The notes: generated by a model from the sequence alone, not told the origin. A DNA stretch of 64,000 nt from Dietzia natronolimnaea (GCF_002289575.1 NZ_NTGA01000024.1:1-64000), one strand, 5' to 3'. Positions 1 to 13,607 are shown, counted from the stretch's first letter. Numbers and translations: made by a program.

Positions 1-631
1 TTGCCTGGCCCAGGACGTCGATGTGGTCGGCAGCGGTGTTGGAGCCAGCATTGCCCGGGCGCAAGCTCGCGGCGAGAAACTCTTCTGTGTTGTCGCACCA
101 CACGCCGATCGGGTGGTAGCCGAACGTGCGCTTATATGTCGGAGCTGCATGTTCCTTCTCGCTGTGGGTGACCACGATGGTGGCGTCCACATCGAGCACG
201 ATCGTCGATCCCAGATCCCGCCCCGCACACGCCGATGCGGGCACCCCGCCGGGCAGGTGCGACCACACGTGCCGCCGGGTGCGGGCACGGGCGACCTGGA
301 TCTTCTTGCGCTTGCCGGCAGTGACCTCATCGAGCGTGCGCCACACCGTCGGCGCCGACGCCACTGGGCCCAGGGCCTCGGATTGGTGGCGCAGGACGCC
401 GATGTCGGAGATGGCCTCGCCGCCATCGGCGAGCATCACCGCGACGTCGATCAGCACCCGGCCGCGGTCGTGGATCGGGATAAATTCTCGGCGAGCCATG
501 GCCCCTGACAGCTCGGCGGCCAGACCGACCTGATCAGCCAGAAGCCGAGGCGCGATGGCCCCGGCGTGGGAGATCACCCCGACACCATCAGCAGTAACGG
601 ACAGACCGGACGACCACGAAGTACGCTTCAC
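1..631 (-). CDS. IS1380-family DDE transposase, N-terminal 210 residues
   Basis: The reverse strand encodes an open frame with the hallmarks of actinobacterial IS1380 transposases. These are a DVDATIVVTHSEKEHA block holding the first catalytic aspartate, then TYKRTFGYHP, and then the conserved VWCDNTEEFLAASLRPGNAG stretch. The frame starts with GTG at 631, immediately after an in-frame TAA, and continues through the window edge, so the C-terminal half is unseen. The protein would cut and paste the element. No internal stop or frameshift is visible, so the copy may be active. Confidence 0.85.
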   Translation of the reverse strand, partial: MKRTSWSSGLSVTADGVGVISHAGAIAPRLLADQVGLAAELSGAMARREFIPIHDRGRVLIDVAVMLADGGEAISDIGVLRHQSEALGPVASAPTVWRTLDEVTAGKRKKIQVARARTRRHVWSHLPGGVPASACAGRDLGSTIVLDVDATIVVTHSEKEHAAPTYKRTFGYHPIGVWCDNTEEFLAASLRPGNAGSNTAADHIDVLGQA

Positions 632-697
632 TTACCGAGTGCTTTCTGCTGGCGAACATGGAACCTTAGACAAGTCCCAGTTTCCCCTGTTCAGGAA
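1..697 (-). mobile_element. IS1380-family insertion sequence, partial (runs off the left edge)
   Basis: The transposase gene and about 66 bp of upstream non-coding DNA are present. The outer end is placed near 690-700, where the top strand reads CCCCTGTTCAGGAA and flanking coding sequence (end of the yrbE remnant) begins immediately afterwards. I take that stretch as the terminal inverted repeat, but this is inference because the other end of the element lies outside the window. The element sits directly against a truncated mce-type permease gene. Confidence 0.7.
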
Positions 698-1425
698 GCA
701 CTTCGGTCTATTTTCGCCCAGCGATCCGCAGATCCCCGTGAATCACCGGGGTCAACGGACGCCCGGTCCGCAGGCGCCACTTGAGCTCGAGCAGCAGGAC
801 GCGGTAGGTGAGCGTGCGCACCGGCCACGGCACCAGTCGATTGGCCGCCGCGGTGACCTCCAGAAACCCCGGCCGACTCCCCCTGGCCGTATACCTGGTA
901 GATCAGGCACGCGGTCACGCCCATCGCGGTGACCAGGGCGCACAACACCATGGAGACCAGCACGGTGGCGATGACGCGGGGCACCACCAGTCGCTCGATC
1001 ACGTCGAGCCCCATCACCTCCATGGCCTCGACCTCCTCGCGGATGGTGCGGGAGCCCAGGTCCGCGCAGATGGCCGAGCCGCCGACCCCGGCCAGCATGA
1101 GCGCGCAGACCAGCGCCGAGGCCTGCCCCACCACGACGAAGGCCACGACGGCGCCCGCGTACCCGGCCGCACCCAGCCGGCCCGCCAACTCCCCCACCGA
1201 CACGGCGACGAGCACGCCGACCGGCAGCATCAGCAACAGCGCGGGTACCAAGCACACGCGGGCGACGAACAGGGCCTGGTCGCGGGTCTCGGCGAGCGAG
1301 AGACGTCCCGTGACGACCGTGCGCACGCAGCTCAGCAGGGTGAAGACCGAGTACCCGACCAGGGACCCGACCTGACCCGCCAGGTCGCGTACCGGACCCC
1401 GGCCCGCGGGGAGGTGGAAGACCAT
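691..1425 (-). pseudogene. YrbE/MlaE-family permease of an mce-type ABC transporter, 3' truncated
   Basis: From ATG 1425 the frame encodes an MlaE/YrbE membrane permease, with several hydrophobic segments and the signature ICADLGSRTIREEVEAMEVMG followed by RLVVPRV. That wording is closest to the YrbE 'A' subunit. Such permeases work with Mce proteins and an MceG ATPase to import lipids or sterols. Similarity stops near CLIYQVYGQG (about 895-905), well short of the usual 250-280 residues. The rest of the frame to 691 is out-of-register sequence. In a different frame, 708-895 encodes the C-terminus of an unrelated protein (LTYRVLLLELKWRLRTGR to HGDLRIAGRK, then stop) that I do not recognise. 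The gene therefore looks cut by a deletion or rearrangement next to the IS. It follows the acyl-CoA ligase gene, as yrbE1A follows fadD5 in mycobacterial mce1 loci. Confidence 0.75.
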
Positions 1426-1466
1426 GTCAGCGGTGTCCGGGCGTCGCAGTCGGCTCGGCCGGCGGG

Positions 1467-3061
1467 TCAGACGCCGATGGTGCCGTGCGCCGAACGCAGG
1501 GCCCCCTTGACCACCTTGCCGCTGGCGTTGCGCGGCAGCTCGTCCACGTGAACGAGGTGCTTGGGCAGTTTGAAACCGGCGAGCCTGTCGCGCAGCCACC
1601 CGGTCAGCTCGTCGAGGGTGAGGTCCGGGGCACCTTCCCCCTCGTGCTGGGCGACGACCGCGACCGGGACCTCGCCCCACGTGTCGTCACTCCGGCCGAT
1701 CACCGCGACCTCGCGGATCCGCGGGTGGCCCGCGATCACGTTCTCGACCTCGGCGCAGTAGATGTTCTCGCCGCCCGAGATGATCATGTCCTTCTTGCGG
1801 TCCACGACGTAGACGAAGCCCTCGTCGTCCATCCGGACCAGGTCACCGGAGTGGAACCAGCCACCCTCGAAGGCCTCCGCGGTCTCCGCGGGCTTGTTCC
1901 AGTAACCGGACATGGTGGTGGGTCCGCGGTAGACGATCTCGCCCACCTCGCCGGGACCGACCGGCTCCCCGAACGCGTCGATGACACGGGCCTGCAGGGT
2001 GGGGATGACCTTGCCGACGGACCCGAGCTTGCGGATCGCGTCGTCACCGTCGAGCGCGCAGGTGATGGGGCTCATCTCGGTCTGGCCGAACACCGCGCAG
2101 TTGAGGGCGTCCGGGAACGTCTCGGACATGGCGCGCAGGATCGTGTCCGTGGACGGGGCCGCACCCCACGAGATGTTGCGCAGCACAAGCGTCCGCGGGC
2201 GGGCCTTCTGCTCGGCGCAGACGGCCTGCCACTGCACGGGCACGAGGAAGACGCTGGTGATCCGCTCCGCCTCGAGGGTGTCGAGCAGGGCGGACGGGTC
2301 GAAGGCCTGCAGGGGGTGGACCACCGTGACGCCGCCGAGCTGGAGACTCGGGGCGATCGAACCGAGCGCCGCGATGTGGAACATCGGGGCCGCGCACAGT
2401 GCGCGCCCCTCCTCGTCGAAGAGCCGGAACACCCGGATACAGGTCAGGGACTGGGCGGTGAGGTTCTCGTAGGAGAGCATCGCGCCCTTGGGCCGACCCG
2501 TGGTGCCCGAGGTGTACATGATGAGAGCGGTCGCGTCCTCCGGGACGTCGACCGGCGGATGCGGTTCGCCCTCCTCGGCCAGCGCGTCGGCGAAGGTGGT
2601 CTGGTCCTCCGTTCCGGACTCGCCCCCGATGACGATGTGGTCTCCCGGCTCCTCACCCTGGGCACGGATCGCCCCGACGAGCGGGGCGAGCAGGGCGTCG
2701 GTGACGACGACCTTCGGCGCGCAGTCGCTCACCAGGTAGGCCAGCTCGGCCGGGGTGGGCGGAAGTTCACCGGCACCGCGATGGCACCCAACCGGTTGAT
2801 GCCGAGCACCGCCTCGACGAACTCCGGGTTGTTGAGGGTGATCAGCATGACCCGATCACCCCTGGCGACCCCACGACGGGCCAGCGCGTCGGCGAAGAGA
2901 CCGCTGCGCTCGTGTAGCTGCGACCAGGTGGTGGTCTGGCCGAGGTAGCGCAGCGCCTCGCCGTCGGGGTTCATCTCGGCGTGGGTAGCCACCCACGTGT
3001 TCCAGTGGTTGCGACGCGCGGCGTGGAGTTCCGCGACGGGGTCCATGGTGGCGGTGGTCAT
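1467..3061 (-). pseudogene. Fatty-acyl-CoA ligase (FadD), single-base frameshift
   Basis: An ANL-superfamily ligase that would activate a fatty or steroid side-chain acid to its CoA ester. The N-terminus (ATG 3061) reads normally to AVPVNFR. The rest (AELAYLVSDCAPKVV onward) is one frame away. The change is near 2755-2762 and fits loss of one base in CGC(T)CACCCC. After repair the protein is about 530 residues, normal for FadD. The AMP-binding P-loop (MYTSGTTGRPKGAM), the GQTEMSP motif, YWNKPAETAEAF, the HSGDLVRMDDEG loop and the C-terminal lysine region (PRNASGKVVKG) are all present. It could be a real pseudogene or a sequencing error. It lies 39 bp after the enoyl-CoA hydratase gene in the same operon. 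Confidence 0.85.
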
Positions 3062-3100
3062 GATTCGGCCTTTCGTGGGCGGTGAGGGTGGAGGACCGGG

Positions 3101-7090
<3,990 letters not shown>

Positions 7091-7132
7091 TGGGGTTTTT
7101 CTCGTCCTTGTCAAGGCTGGCGGCCGGGTCGT

Positions 7133-8350
7133 CTACAGGCGTTCGATGATGGTGGCGATGCCCATGCCGGCACCCACGCACAGGGTCGCGAGGGCGTAGC
7201 GGGCGTCGCGGCGTTCCAGCTCGTCCAGGGCGGTGCCGAGGATCATCGCGCCGGTCGCGCCGAGGGGGTGCCCCATGGCGATCGCGCCGCCGTTGACGTT
7301 GATCTTCTCCATGGGGACCCCGAGGTCCTTGGCGAATTTCATCGGCACGGCGGCGAACGCCTCGTTGACCTCGAACAAGTCGATGTCGTCGATCGTCAGG
7401 CCGGCTTTGGCGAGGGCCTTGCGGGCGGCCGGGGTGGGGCCGGTGAGCATGATCGTGGGCTCCGAACCGATGACGGCGGCCGAGACGATCCTGGCGCGCG
7501 GCGCGAGGCCGTTGCGCTCGCCGGCCTCGGCGTTGCCGATGAGCATCGCGGTGGCACCGTCGACGATCCCGGAGGAGTTCCCGGCGTGATGGACGTGGTC
7601 GATGCGCTCGACCGAGTGGTACTTCTGCAGCGCCACGGCGTCGAAACCGGCCTGCTCACCGAGCGCCGCGAACGACGGCCGGAGTGACGCGAGATCGTCG
7701 GCGGTGGTGCCCCGCCGGATGTGCTCGTCATGGTCGAGCACGACCAGACCGGCGGAGTCGACCACCGGGATGACCGAGCCCGCGAAGCGGCCCTCGTCCC
7801 AGGCGGCGGAGGCGAGCTCCTGCGACCGCGCGGCGAACTCGTCGACGTCCCCGCGGGAGAAGCCCTCGATCGTGGCGATGAGGTCCGCGCCGATCCCCTG
7901 CGGGACGAACGAGGTGGAGTAGTTGACCCGGGGGTTCTGCGCCCAGGCGCCGCCGTCGGAGCCCATCGGGACCCGCGACATCGACTCCACGCCACCGGCG
8001 ACGACGAGGTCCTCCCACCCCGCGCGGACCTTCTGCGCGGCCAGGTTCACGGCCTCGAGCCCGGAGGCACAGAAGCGGTTCTGCTGCACCCCGGCCACCG
8101 TCTCGGGCAGTCCGGCGGCGAGGGCCGCGATGCGGGGCAACACCGCGCCCTGCTCACCGACCGGACCGACGATGCCCATGACGACGTCCTCGATCTGTGC
8201 GGGATCGAGACTGCTGTTGCGCTCGACCAGCGAACGCAGCACGCCGACGGCGAGGTCGATCGGGGCGACGCTGTACAGCGAACCGCTGGACTTGCCCTTA
8301 CCGCGTGGCGTGCGCACCGCGTCGTAGATGTAGGCCTCGGGCACTGACAT
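7133..8350 (-). CDS. fadA: Acetyl-CoA C-acyltransferase (thiolase), FadA-like
   Basis: A thiolase of 405 residues, the usual family length. The acylated nucleophile is Cys94 in [23 protein letters not shown] follows, then the catalytic histidine in [15 protein letters not shown] and the second cysteine in LCVGAGMG. It cleaves 3-ketoacyl-CoA with CoA. It is the first gene of the minus-strand operon and lies divergent from the double-TetR regulator. The intergenic region carries a palindrome (8419-8434) likely to control it. ATG 8350 fits the family N-terminus ([13 protein letters not shown]). An in-frame ATG at 8404 would overlap the operator region. Confidence 0.92.
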   Translation of the reverse strand: MSVPEAYIYDAVRTPRGKGKSSGSLYSVAPIDLAVGVLRSLVERNSSLDPAQIEDVVMGIVGPVGEQGAVLPRIAALAAGLPETVAGVQQNRFCASGLEAVNLAAQKVRAGWEDLVVAGGVESMSRVPMGSDGGAWAQNPRVNYSTSFVPQGIGADLIATIEGFSRGDVDEFAARSQELASAAWDEGRFAGSVIPVVDSAGLVVLDHDEHIRRGTTADDLASLRPSFAALGEQAGFDAVALQKYHSVERIDHVHHAGNSSGIVDGATAMLIGNAEAGERNGLAPRARIVSAAVIGSEPTIMLTGPTPAARKALAKAGLTIDDIDLFEVNEAFAAVPMKFAKDLGVPMEKINVNGGAIAMGHPLGATGAMILGTALDELERRDARYALATLCVGAGMGIATIIERL

Positions 8351-8418
8351 GGGTGGGTTGTCCCTTCCGTCCCGAGCCGGTCTGCGACGACGCACTCGAG
8401 ACACTCACATGGATTCGA

Positions 8419-8434
8419 TCACATATATCTGTGA
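8419..8434. promoter_or_regulatory. Palindromic operator candidate in the fadA / double-TetR divergent promoter
   Basis: TCACATATATCTGTGA has perfect 5-bp arms (TCACA/TGTGA) around six bases. It lies 69 bp before the fadA start and 79 bp before the regulator start. The larger string GATCACATATAT (8417-8428) recurs exactly at 13608-13619 in the other divergent promoter of this catabolic region. The arms are everted compared with a CRP site (TGTGA-N6-TCACA). The most economical reading is a binding site for the adjacent TetR-type regulator, which is inference. Confidence 0.55.
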
Positions 8435-8512
8435 ATTCGGGTTTACTATGGCCACTGTATCCGCTGTTGTCAAGATCACACCCCGATCCGCCCTCACGAG
8501 ATCCGAGAGGTC

Positions 8513-9730
8513 ATGACGTCGTCACCACCACTGCCCACGAGGTTCCCGGACGCCCCTCCGCCGGGGTCCCGACGTGCGGAGATCGCGCTGGCCGCGGCCG
8601 AGGAGTTCACGCGACGCGGATACCACGCGACCCGTGTGGAGCACATCGCGGATCGACTCGCGGTGACCCCCGGTGCGCTGTACCGGTACGTCCCGGGCAA
8701 GTACGCGATGTTCCGAGACGCGGTCGCCACGCTCGTCGGGGAACTCGACGCCGCCACGTCCGGTTCCGATGACCTCGACCACCTGGTCGACTCGGTCACC
8801 CGGGCGACGCTGACCCACCGCTCCCGCGCCGCGCTGTACCGCTGGCAGATCCGGTATCTCACGCCGGAGGACCGGGCGGCGGTCGTTGCGGCCGACATCC
8901 GGATCCGCCAGCGATTCTCCGACGCGATCCGCGGACACGGCGGTGTCGCCCGGACCGGGACCCGGGGCGCGGCCGGCGCCATCCTCGCCTGCATCGCCTC
9001 GCTCGGCCATCACCGCATCGAGGTCACCGAAGCGGGCGCGGTGGCGCTGATGCAGTCGATCGCGGCGGACCTGGCCGGATCCACCCCGGGCGTCAGGTCG
9101 ACGACTCCACGAGCGGAACACCCGCCCGCGCCCGGGCCCACGGCACCGGGCCGGCTCCGTGGCGGGGCCGCCACCCGGGAGGGCGCGATCACCGCCGCGA
9201 TAGCCCGGTTCCACTCCTCCGGATACGACGAGGTGACGATGGAGGCGATCGGCGCCGACGTGGGCGTCGCCGCGTCGGCGTTGTACCGGCACTTCCCCGG
9301 TAAATCCGCCTTGCTCACCGCAGCCGTCGACCGGACCGCGACCCTGGTCTCCGACCTACTCGACCGCCACGCCGCCCTGCACGGCTCCGGGGACGACCCC
9401 GCCCGGGCACTCGTCGATCTGCTCGACCAGTACGTCTCCATCTCCTTCTCCCACGGACCCGAGCTCATGCTCTACCACTCGGAACTCGGCATTCTCGACC
9501 CCGACGACAGGCGGCGGATCCGCCGGTCCCAGCTGCGCCAGCTCGAGCGCTGGGCCGGGCTGGTCCGCGAGGCGGCGCCTGCGGGATCCGCCGTCGACGA
9601 CGCGACGGCCCGGATCCGGGTCCACGCCGCCCTCGCCGTGGTGCTGGACGGCGGGCAGGGCTCGGGCTTCCACCCCTCGGCCACCGCCCGACTCGGCGAA
9701 CTGGCGCGGCTCACCCTGCTGTCCCGCTGA
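8513..9730 (+). CDS. Tandem (double) TetR-type regulator, Mce3R-like architecture
   Basis: A protein of 405 residues with two complete TetR DNA-binding domains. The first is at about 20-67 (EEFTRRGYHATRVEHIADRL, then GALYRYVPGKYAMF) and the second at about 221-268 (ARFHSSGYDEVTMEAIGADV, then ASALYRHFPGKSALL). Each is followed by a helical ligand domain. Most TetR proteins have one such unit of about 200 residues. The double form of about 405 residues matches the M. tuberculosis lipid-catabolism repressor Mce3R. GAGAGG lies just before ATG 8513. Divergence from the fadA operon, which ends in a yrbE gene, makes it the probable local repressor with acyl-CoA-type ligands. Orthology to Mce3R is not proven. 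Confidence 0.88.
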   Translation: MTSSPPLPTRFPDAPPPGSRRAEIALAAAEEFTRRGYHATRVEHIADRLAVTPGALYRYVPGKYAMFRDAVATLVGELDAATSGSDDLDHLVDSVTRATLTHRSRAALYRWQIRYLTPEDRAAVVAADIRIRQRFSDAIRGHGGVARTGTRGAAGAILACIASLGHHRIEVTEAGAVALMQSIAADLAGSTPGVRSTTPRAEHPPAPGPTAPGRLRGGAATREGAITAAIARFHSSGYDEVTMEAIGADVGVAASALYRHFPGKSALLTAAVDRTATLVSDLLDRHAALHGSGDDPARALVDLLDQYVSISFSHGPELMLYHSELGILDPDDRRRIRRSQLRQLERWAGLVREAAPAGSAVDDATARIRVHAALAVVLDGGQGSGFHPSATARLGELARLTLLSR

Positions 9731-9770
9731 CGGCCGCGGCCCTCGTCACCCGGGGCCGGCCGGACTCGCC

Positions 9771-10989
9771 TCAGGCCAGCGGGGCGACCGTCCCGCGGGA
9801 GTAGCGGGTGATCTGCCGACGGATGCGCCGGTAGCCGCGGGCCTCGAGTGCGGTACGCAGCCTCGGGCTCACCGCGGCCGCCCCGTGGGTCACGAGGTTG
9901 GCCGGGAACACCAGGGCCGGGTACCACGGCAGCGCGGGCCGCCGGCCCAACTCGCGCATCCCGGCGACGCCGTTGAGGTAGGTCGCGAGGCTGCGGTGTC
10001 TTGCCACGTCCAGGCGGCGGCGCACCGGGGCGAAGCGGGGGAAGTCGGACAGTCCGTAGGACTCCAGCAGCGCCTCGGCGAGTACCGCCGAGTTGGCGTC
10101 GGGCGGCGGCGAGGTGCGCAGGAAGTGGTACATGTCCCGCAGGCCTCGACGCGGTCGGTCGTGGAGGAAGTCGGGGTCCACGCCCATCACGTGGCCGATC
10201 CAGCGCCACAGGTGCATGACGGCCCGCCCGTCGGCGCGTGAGTGCGGGATGCCCAGCACGAGGGTGCCCAACAGGAACGTCGCGGAGAACAGGCCGTTGG
10301 TGGCTGCCATGTCCGCCTGGTTGATGGGCAACCCCTTGGCCGAGGTGTCCCACCCCTTCGCGAGCATCGCGCGGTTGACCCGGGCGTGCATGAGCCGCAC
10401 GTGCACGGTCATTTCCCAGCCGGCACTCCCCGGGCGCCAGCCGTCAGGTGCCGCGACCGCGTGCCACCAGGCCATGGTCTCCGCGACCCGCGTGGCGGTC
10501 CCCTCCCCGGTCAGGCGACCGGTCGAGGTGAGCACCTCGGTCGTGGCCGCCGGCCGGTAGCCGCCGAGGAGGGCGAGGTCACCGAGCACATCCTGTCCGG
10601 TCAGCCCGGCGCGGAGGCAGACCCGGGCACCGTGGTCGGCGAGGTCGGGATCCAGCCAGTCGGGGATCTCGGTGACGGCGCCGACGAAGTCGCCCACCTC
10701 GGCCGGCTCCCCCCGGGGGCGAGGACTCACCGGCCGCCGCCGCCCTCAGCGCCGCGCGCACCCGCGCCATGGAGGTCTCACCCCTGTCGATCGCCTCCAG
10801 GACCGCGTCGGCACGCGGGTCACCGGACATCAACGCCTCGGAGATCCGCGCGCGATCGGCGGGCGTGGGGCCCGAGCGCACGTCGGCGAACGGCCGCAGC
10901 AGGCGTGCCGCCCGGCGCCCCCACCGCTCGTCGGCGGCGAAGCGGGCCGGAGCCCCGGGGGGCCTCGGCGGAGCGGAGGCGGTGGTCAT
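9771..10989 (-). pseudogene. MpaB-family (DUF2236) oxygenase, frameshifted
   Basis: A DUF2236/MpaB-type oxygenase, the haem family that includes latex-clearing protein. The first 88 residues (from ATG 10989) read in one frame to RAALRAAAAGESS. The remainder (GEPAEVGDFVGAVTEIPDWLD onward) is in the neighbouring frame. The switch lies at 10711-10722 in a CCCCCGGGGGG run, and removing one G restores a single frame of about 405 residues. Family blocks present are WEMTVHVRLMHARVNRAML, LPINQADMAATNGLFSATFLLG and MHLWRWIGHVMGVDPDF. ATG 10989 overlaps the previous stop (ATGA). Two MpaB-type genes in a row after an aldehyde dehydrogenase suggest an oxidative cleavage pathway giving aldehydes. Confidence 0.75.
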
Positions 10990-12083
10990 GCGCGGTCCTC
11001 TCCCCGTCCCTCCCCGCCGCCGTGCATCACCGGGCAGCCCTCGATCCGGTCCCGCGGCTGGATGGGGCAGGCCCCCAGGTCGGCGGGCCGGTAGCCGTTC
11101 GGATACCCGGGGTAGGTCCGGTTCTCGGTCGCGCTCGACCCCAGCGCCCGTCGACGCACCGGGAGCCACCGGACCACCGCGGACCGGGCCCGCAGCGCCG
11201 CGTACGCGGCCCTGCGTCGTCCCGGCGGCTGCCACGGGAAGCCGAAGGCCCGGGTCATGTCGTCGTCCACCAGCGACAGGACCACCTTGCGGACCGCGGG
11301 GCGGACCGCCTCCGGATACCAGGAACACATGAGATCGAGCGTGTACGTGCCGATGAGCTCGTTGTTCCGGTCGTAGCGGAAGGTGCGGGCCTCGTAGTCG
11401 TCACGCCACCGGCGGAACTCCCCGATGTCCTCCGGGATGTCGGCGATCTTCATCCGCTGCCCCACCCCGCGGTAGAAGTGGAACGCGGCCAGTCGCTCGT
11501 GGGGGTGCAGGCGCCGCCACCCGATCGCGTCGATCCACTCCAGCGGCTCGTAGATGAACGTCGACAGCACGTACAGCATGTCGTCATTCGTGATCTCGTA
11601 CCGCGCGTGCTGGCGGTCGATCACCCGCAGCGCCTCCTTGCCGCGCGGCGAGTCGTACCCGTGCTCGACCAGCTCCACCATCAGCAACGCGGTGTCGTCG
11701 TACCGCTTCTGGGGGTTGTCGCGGAACTGGCCGGCCTGCTCCAGGACCGCCGACACCGAGGGCACACAGTACGTGCGGTACAGGGCCAGCTCGAGTGCCC
11801 GCTGGTAGTCCCAGGGGAACTCGTAGGAGGAGGTGATGCGGTGGATCTCCGCCGCGTCGGCGACCGGGTCGAGGGACGCGATGAGATCCCGCCAGTACCA
11901 GCGGCCCGGCTTGAGCGGCGGCGACGCCGTGAGCGGGTGCTCGACGGCGGCGTCGGCCACCAGCTCGGACGGGATCGGTCCGAACACCCCGGGCAGGGTG
12001 CGCCGTCCCGTGTCCGCGGAGCTCGTCGTCGTCGTGTCCCGGAATTCCTCCGGCGTCGTCCTGTTCGAGGCGGTGGCGGTCAT
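10986..12083 (-). CDS. MpaB-family (DUF2236-type) oxygenase
   Basis: A soluble protein of 365 residues. The pattern YEFPWDYQRALELALYRTYCVPSVSAVL, then HARYEITNDDMLYVLSTFIYEPLEWI and LAAFHFYRGVGQRMKI, is that of ER/MpaB/Lcp-type putative haem oxygenases. No signal peptide is seen. The C-terminus ends in a short Cys/His-containing tail (GACPIQPRDRIEGCPVMHGG) whose role is unknown. It starts 7 bp after the aldehyde dehydrogenase stop and ends in a 4-bp overlap with a second MpaB-type gene, so all three are probably co-transcribed. The reaction and substrate are unknown. Confidence 0.72.
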   Translation of the reverse strand: MTATASNRTTPEEFRDTTTTSSADTGRRTLPGVFGPIPSELVADAAVEHPLTASPPLKPGRWYWRDLIASLDPVADAAEIHRITSSYEFPWDYQRALELALYRTYCVPSVSAVLEQAGQFRDNPQKRYDDTALLMVELVEHGYDSPRGKEALRVIDRQHARYEITNDDMLYVLSTFIYEPLEWIDAIGWRRLHPHERLAAFHFYRGVGQRMKIADIPEDIGEFRRWRDDYEARTFRYDRNNELIGTYTLDLMCSWYPEAVRPAVRKVVLSLVDDDMTRAFGFPWQPPGRRRAAYAALRARSAVVRWLPVRRRALGSSATENRTYPGYPNGYRPADLGACPIQPRDRIEGCPVMHGGGEGRGEDRA

Positions 12084-12090
12084 CGGGAGA

Positions 12091-13587
12091 TCACAGCTTT
12101 CCCTGCACGTTGGCCAGCATCCACTTGACCACCTTGATGTCCCTCGGCTTGCGGGTCATGGTCATGAGGTTGAGCGGGGCGGCGAACTTCTGTGCCGTGA
12201 TGGCCTTGGGCCGCGAGAACTCCCGGAGCCCGTCGGCGCCGTGGATGCGGCCGAAGCCCGAGTCGCCCGACCCACCGAACGGGAGCGAGGGGATCCCGGC
12301 GAAGGCCAGGAACGCGTTGACCGACACCATGCCCACGTCGAGCTTCTCCGCCAGCGCCAGTCCCCGCTTGCGGTTGCCGGTGAAGATCGCGCCGCCGAGG
12401 CCGTAGCTGCTGGCGTTGGCCTTCTCGACCGCCTCCTCGAGGTCCGCGACCGAGTTGATGACGACGGTCGGCCCGAACGTCTCCTCGGTGATCGCCGTGG
12501 AGTCCTCGGGCACGTCGACCAGCACGACCGGCTCGACGACCCGCTCCCCCACCGACTCCTCGCCCCCGATGACGGCCGTGCCACCCCGGGCCAGCGCGTC
12601 CTTGACGTGTCGGCGGACGATGTCGATCTGGGACGGCAGCGTCATGGGGCCGTAGCTGGAGGTCACCGAGGTGCCGGGGGTCAGCGCCCGGACCTTCGCG
12701 GTGAACTTGTGGACGAAGGCGTCCCGGACGTCCCGGTGGACGTAGATCCGTTCGACGCCGGCGCACGTCTGCCCCGCGTTGCCCATGGCGCCGAAGACCG
12801 CCTGGTCGACGGCCGAGTCCAGGTCGGCGTCGGCGTCCACCAGGAACGCGTCCTTGCCGCCGCCCTCGATGACGACGGGGGTGAGGGTCTCCGCGCACGC
12901 GGCCATGACCTTGCGGCCCGTCGCGGCCGACCCGGTGAACGCCAGTTTGTCCACGCCCGCCCTGCACAGCGCGGCGCCGGTCGAGCCGTCACCCGTGATG
13001 GTCTGGAACAGCGGCTGGGAGGCGCCGAGCGAGTTCCACACCTCGGCGAGCCAGACGCCCACTCCGGGCGTGAGTTCACTGGGCTTGAACACCACGGCGT
13101 TGCCGGCGGCCATGGCGTAGGAGAGGGTGCCCATCGGGGTGAACGCGGGATAGTTCCAGGGGCCGATCGCGCCGACGACGCCGTACGGCTGGTACTCGAC
13201 GTAGGCCGCCTGGTTGCTCATGAGCAGTCCGGCGGACACCGAGCGGCGGCGCAGCACCTTGTCGGCGTTCTTGGCCGCCCACTCCAGGTGGCTCACCGTG
13301 AGCATGACCTCGAGCGTCGCGTCCTCGTCCGGCTTGCCGGTCTCGGCGGAGATGAGCGAGGCCAACTCGTCGGAGCGGGAGGCGATCGCCCGCTTGTACT
13401 CGAGCAGCCACTCCCGACGACCGCGCGGACCCTGGGCGGCCCACCAGCGGGCGGCGGCGCGCGCACGCTCGACGGCGAGCGCCACCTCCTCGGGTCCGGC
13501 GATCGGGTACTCCGCCAGGACCGTGCCGTCGCGGGGATCCAGGCTCGCGAGCGTGGGGCCGGTCTTGCTGGGTTCGGTGGTCGTCAT
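12091..13587 (-). CDS. NAD(P)-dependent aldehyde dehydrogenase
   Basis: An aldehyde dehydrogenase of 498 residues. Catalytic Cys275 is in GNAGQTCAGVERIY and the general base Glu241 is in VVIEGGGKDAFLV. Asn145 lies in IGPWNYPAF, and the C-terminal block FGGSGDSGFGRIHG is present. It oxidises an aldehyde to the acid, which could feed the acyl-CoA ligase and beta-oxidation genes nearby. GGAGGG sits 8 bp before ATG 13587. It heads the ALDH-MpaB-MpaB operon and is divergent from an acyl-CoA dehydrogenase. The shared 12-bp motif lies 21 bp upstream of its start. Confidence 0.9.
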   Translation of the reverse strand: MTTTEPSKTGPTLASLDPRDGTVLAEYPIAGPEEVALAVERARAAARWWAAQGPRGRREWLLEYKRAIASRSDELASLISAETGKPDEDATLEVMLTVSHLEWAAKNADKVLRRRSVSAGLLMSNQAAYVEYQPYGVVGAIGPWNYPAFTPMGTLSYAMAAGNAVVFKPSELTPGVGVWLAEVWNSLGASQPLFQTITGDGSTGAALCRAGVDKLAFTGSAATGRKVMAACAETLTPVVIEGGGKDAFLVDADADLDSAVDQAVFGAMGNAGQTCAGVERIYVHRDVRDAFVHKFTAKVRALTPGTSVTSSYGPMTLPSQIDIVRRHVKDALARGGTAVIGGEESVGERVVEPVVLVDVPEDSTAITEETFGPTVVINSVADLEEAVEKANASSYGLGGAIFTGNRKRGLALAEKLDVGMVSVNAFLAFAGIPSLPFGGSGDSGFGRIHGADGLREFSRPKAITAQKFAAPLNLMTMTRKPRDIKVVKWMLANVQGKL

Positions 13588-13607
13588 TCGGGTTCCCTCC
13601 AGTTTCC

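Noticed and set aside
1485-2948. 487-codon open frame on the plus strand opposite fadD
   Set aside because: Shadow of the acyl-CoA ligase; low-complexity composition and no motif.
8419-8434. CRP binding site
   Set aside because: Arms are TCACA-N6-TGTGA, the everted order of the CRP consensus; the shared copy at 13608 and the local TetR gene explain it better.
10711-10730. Separate short gene starting at GTG 10730 in the MpaB region
   Set aside because: The preceding 88 residues in the other frame fit the N-terminus of the same family, and one base corrects the frame, so a single frameshifted gene is more likely.
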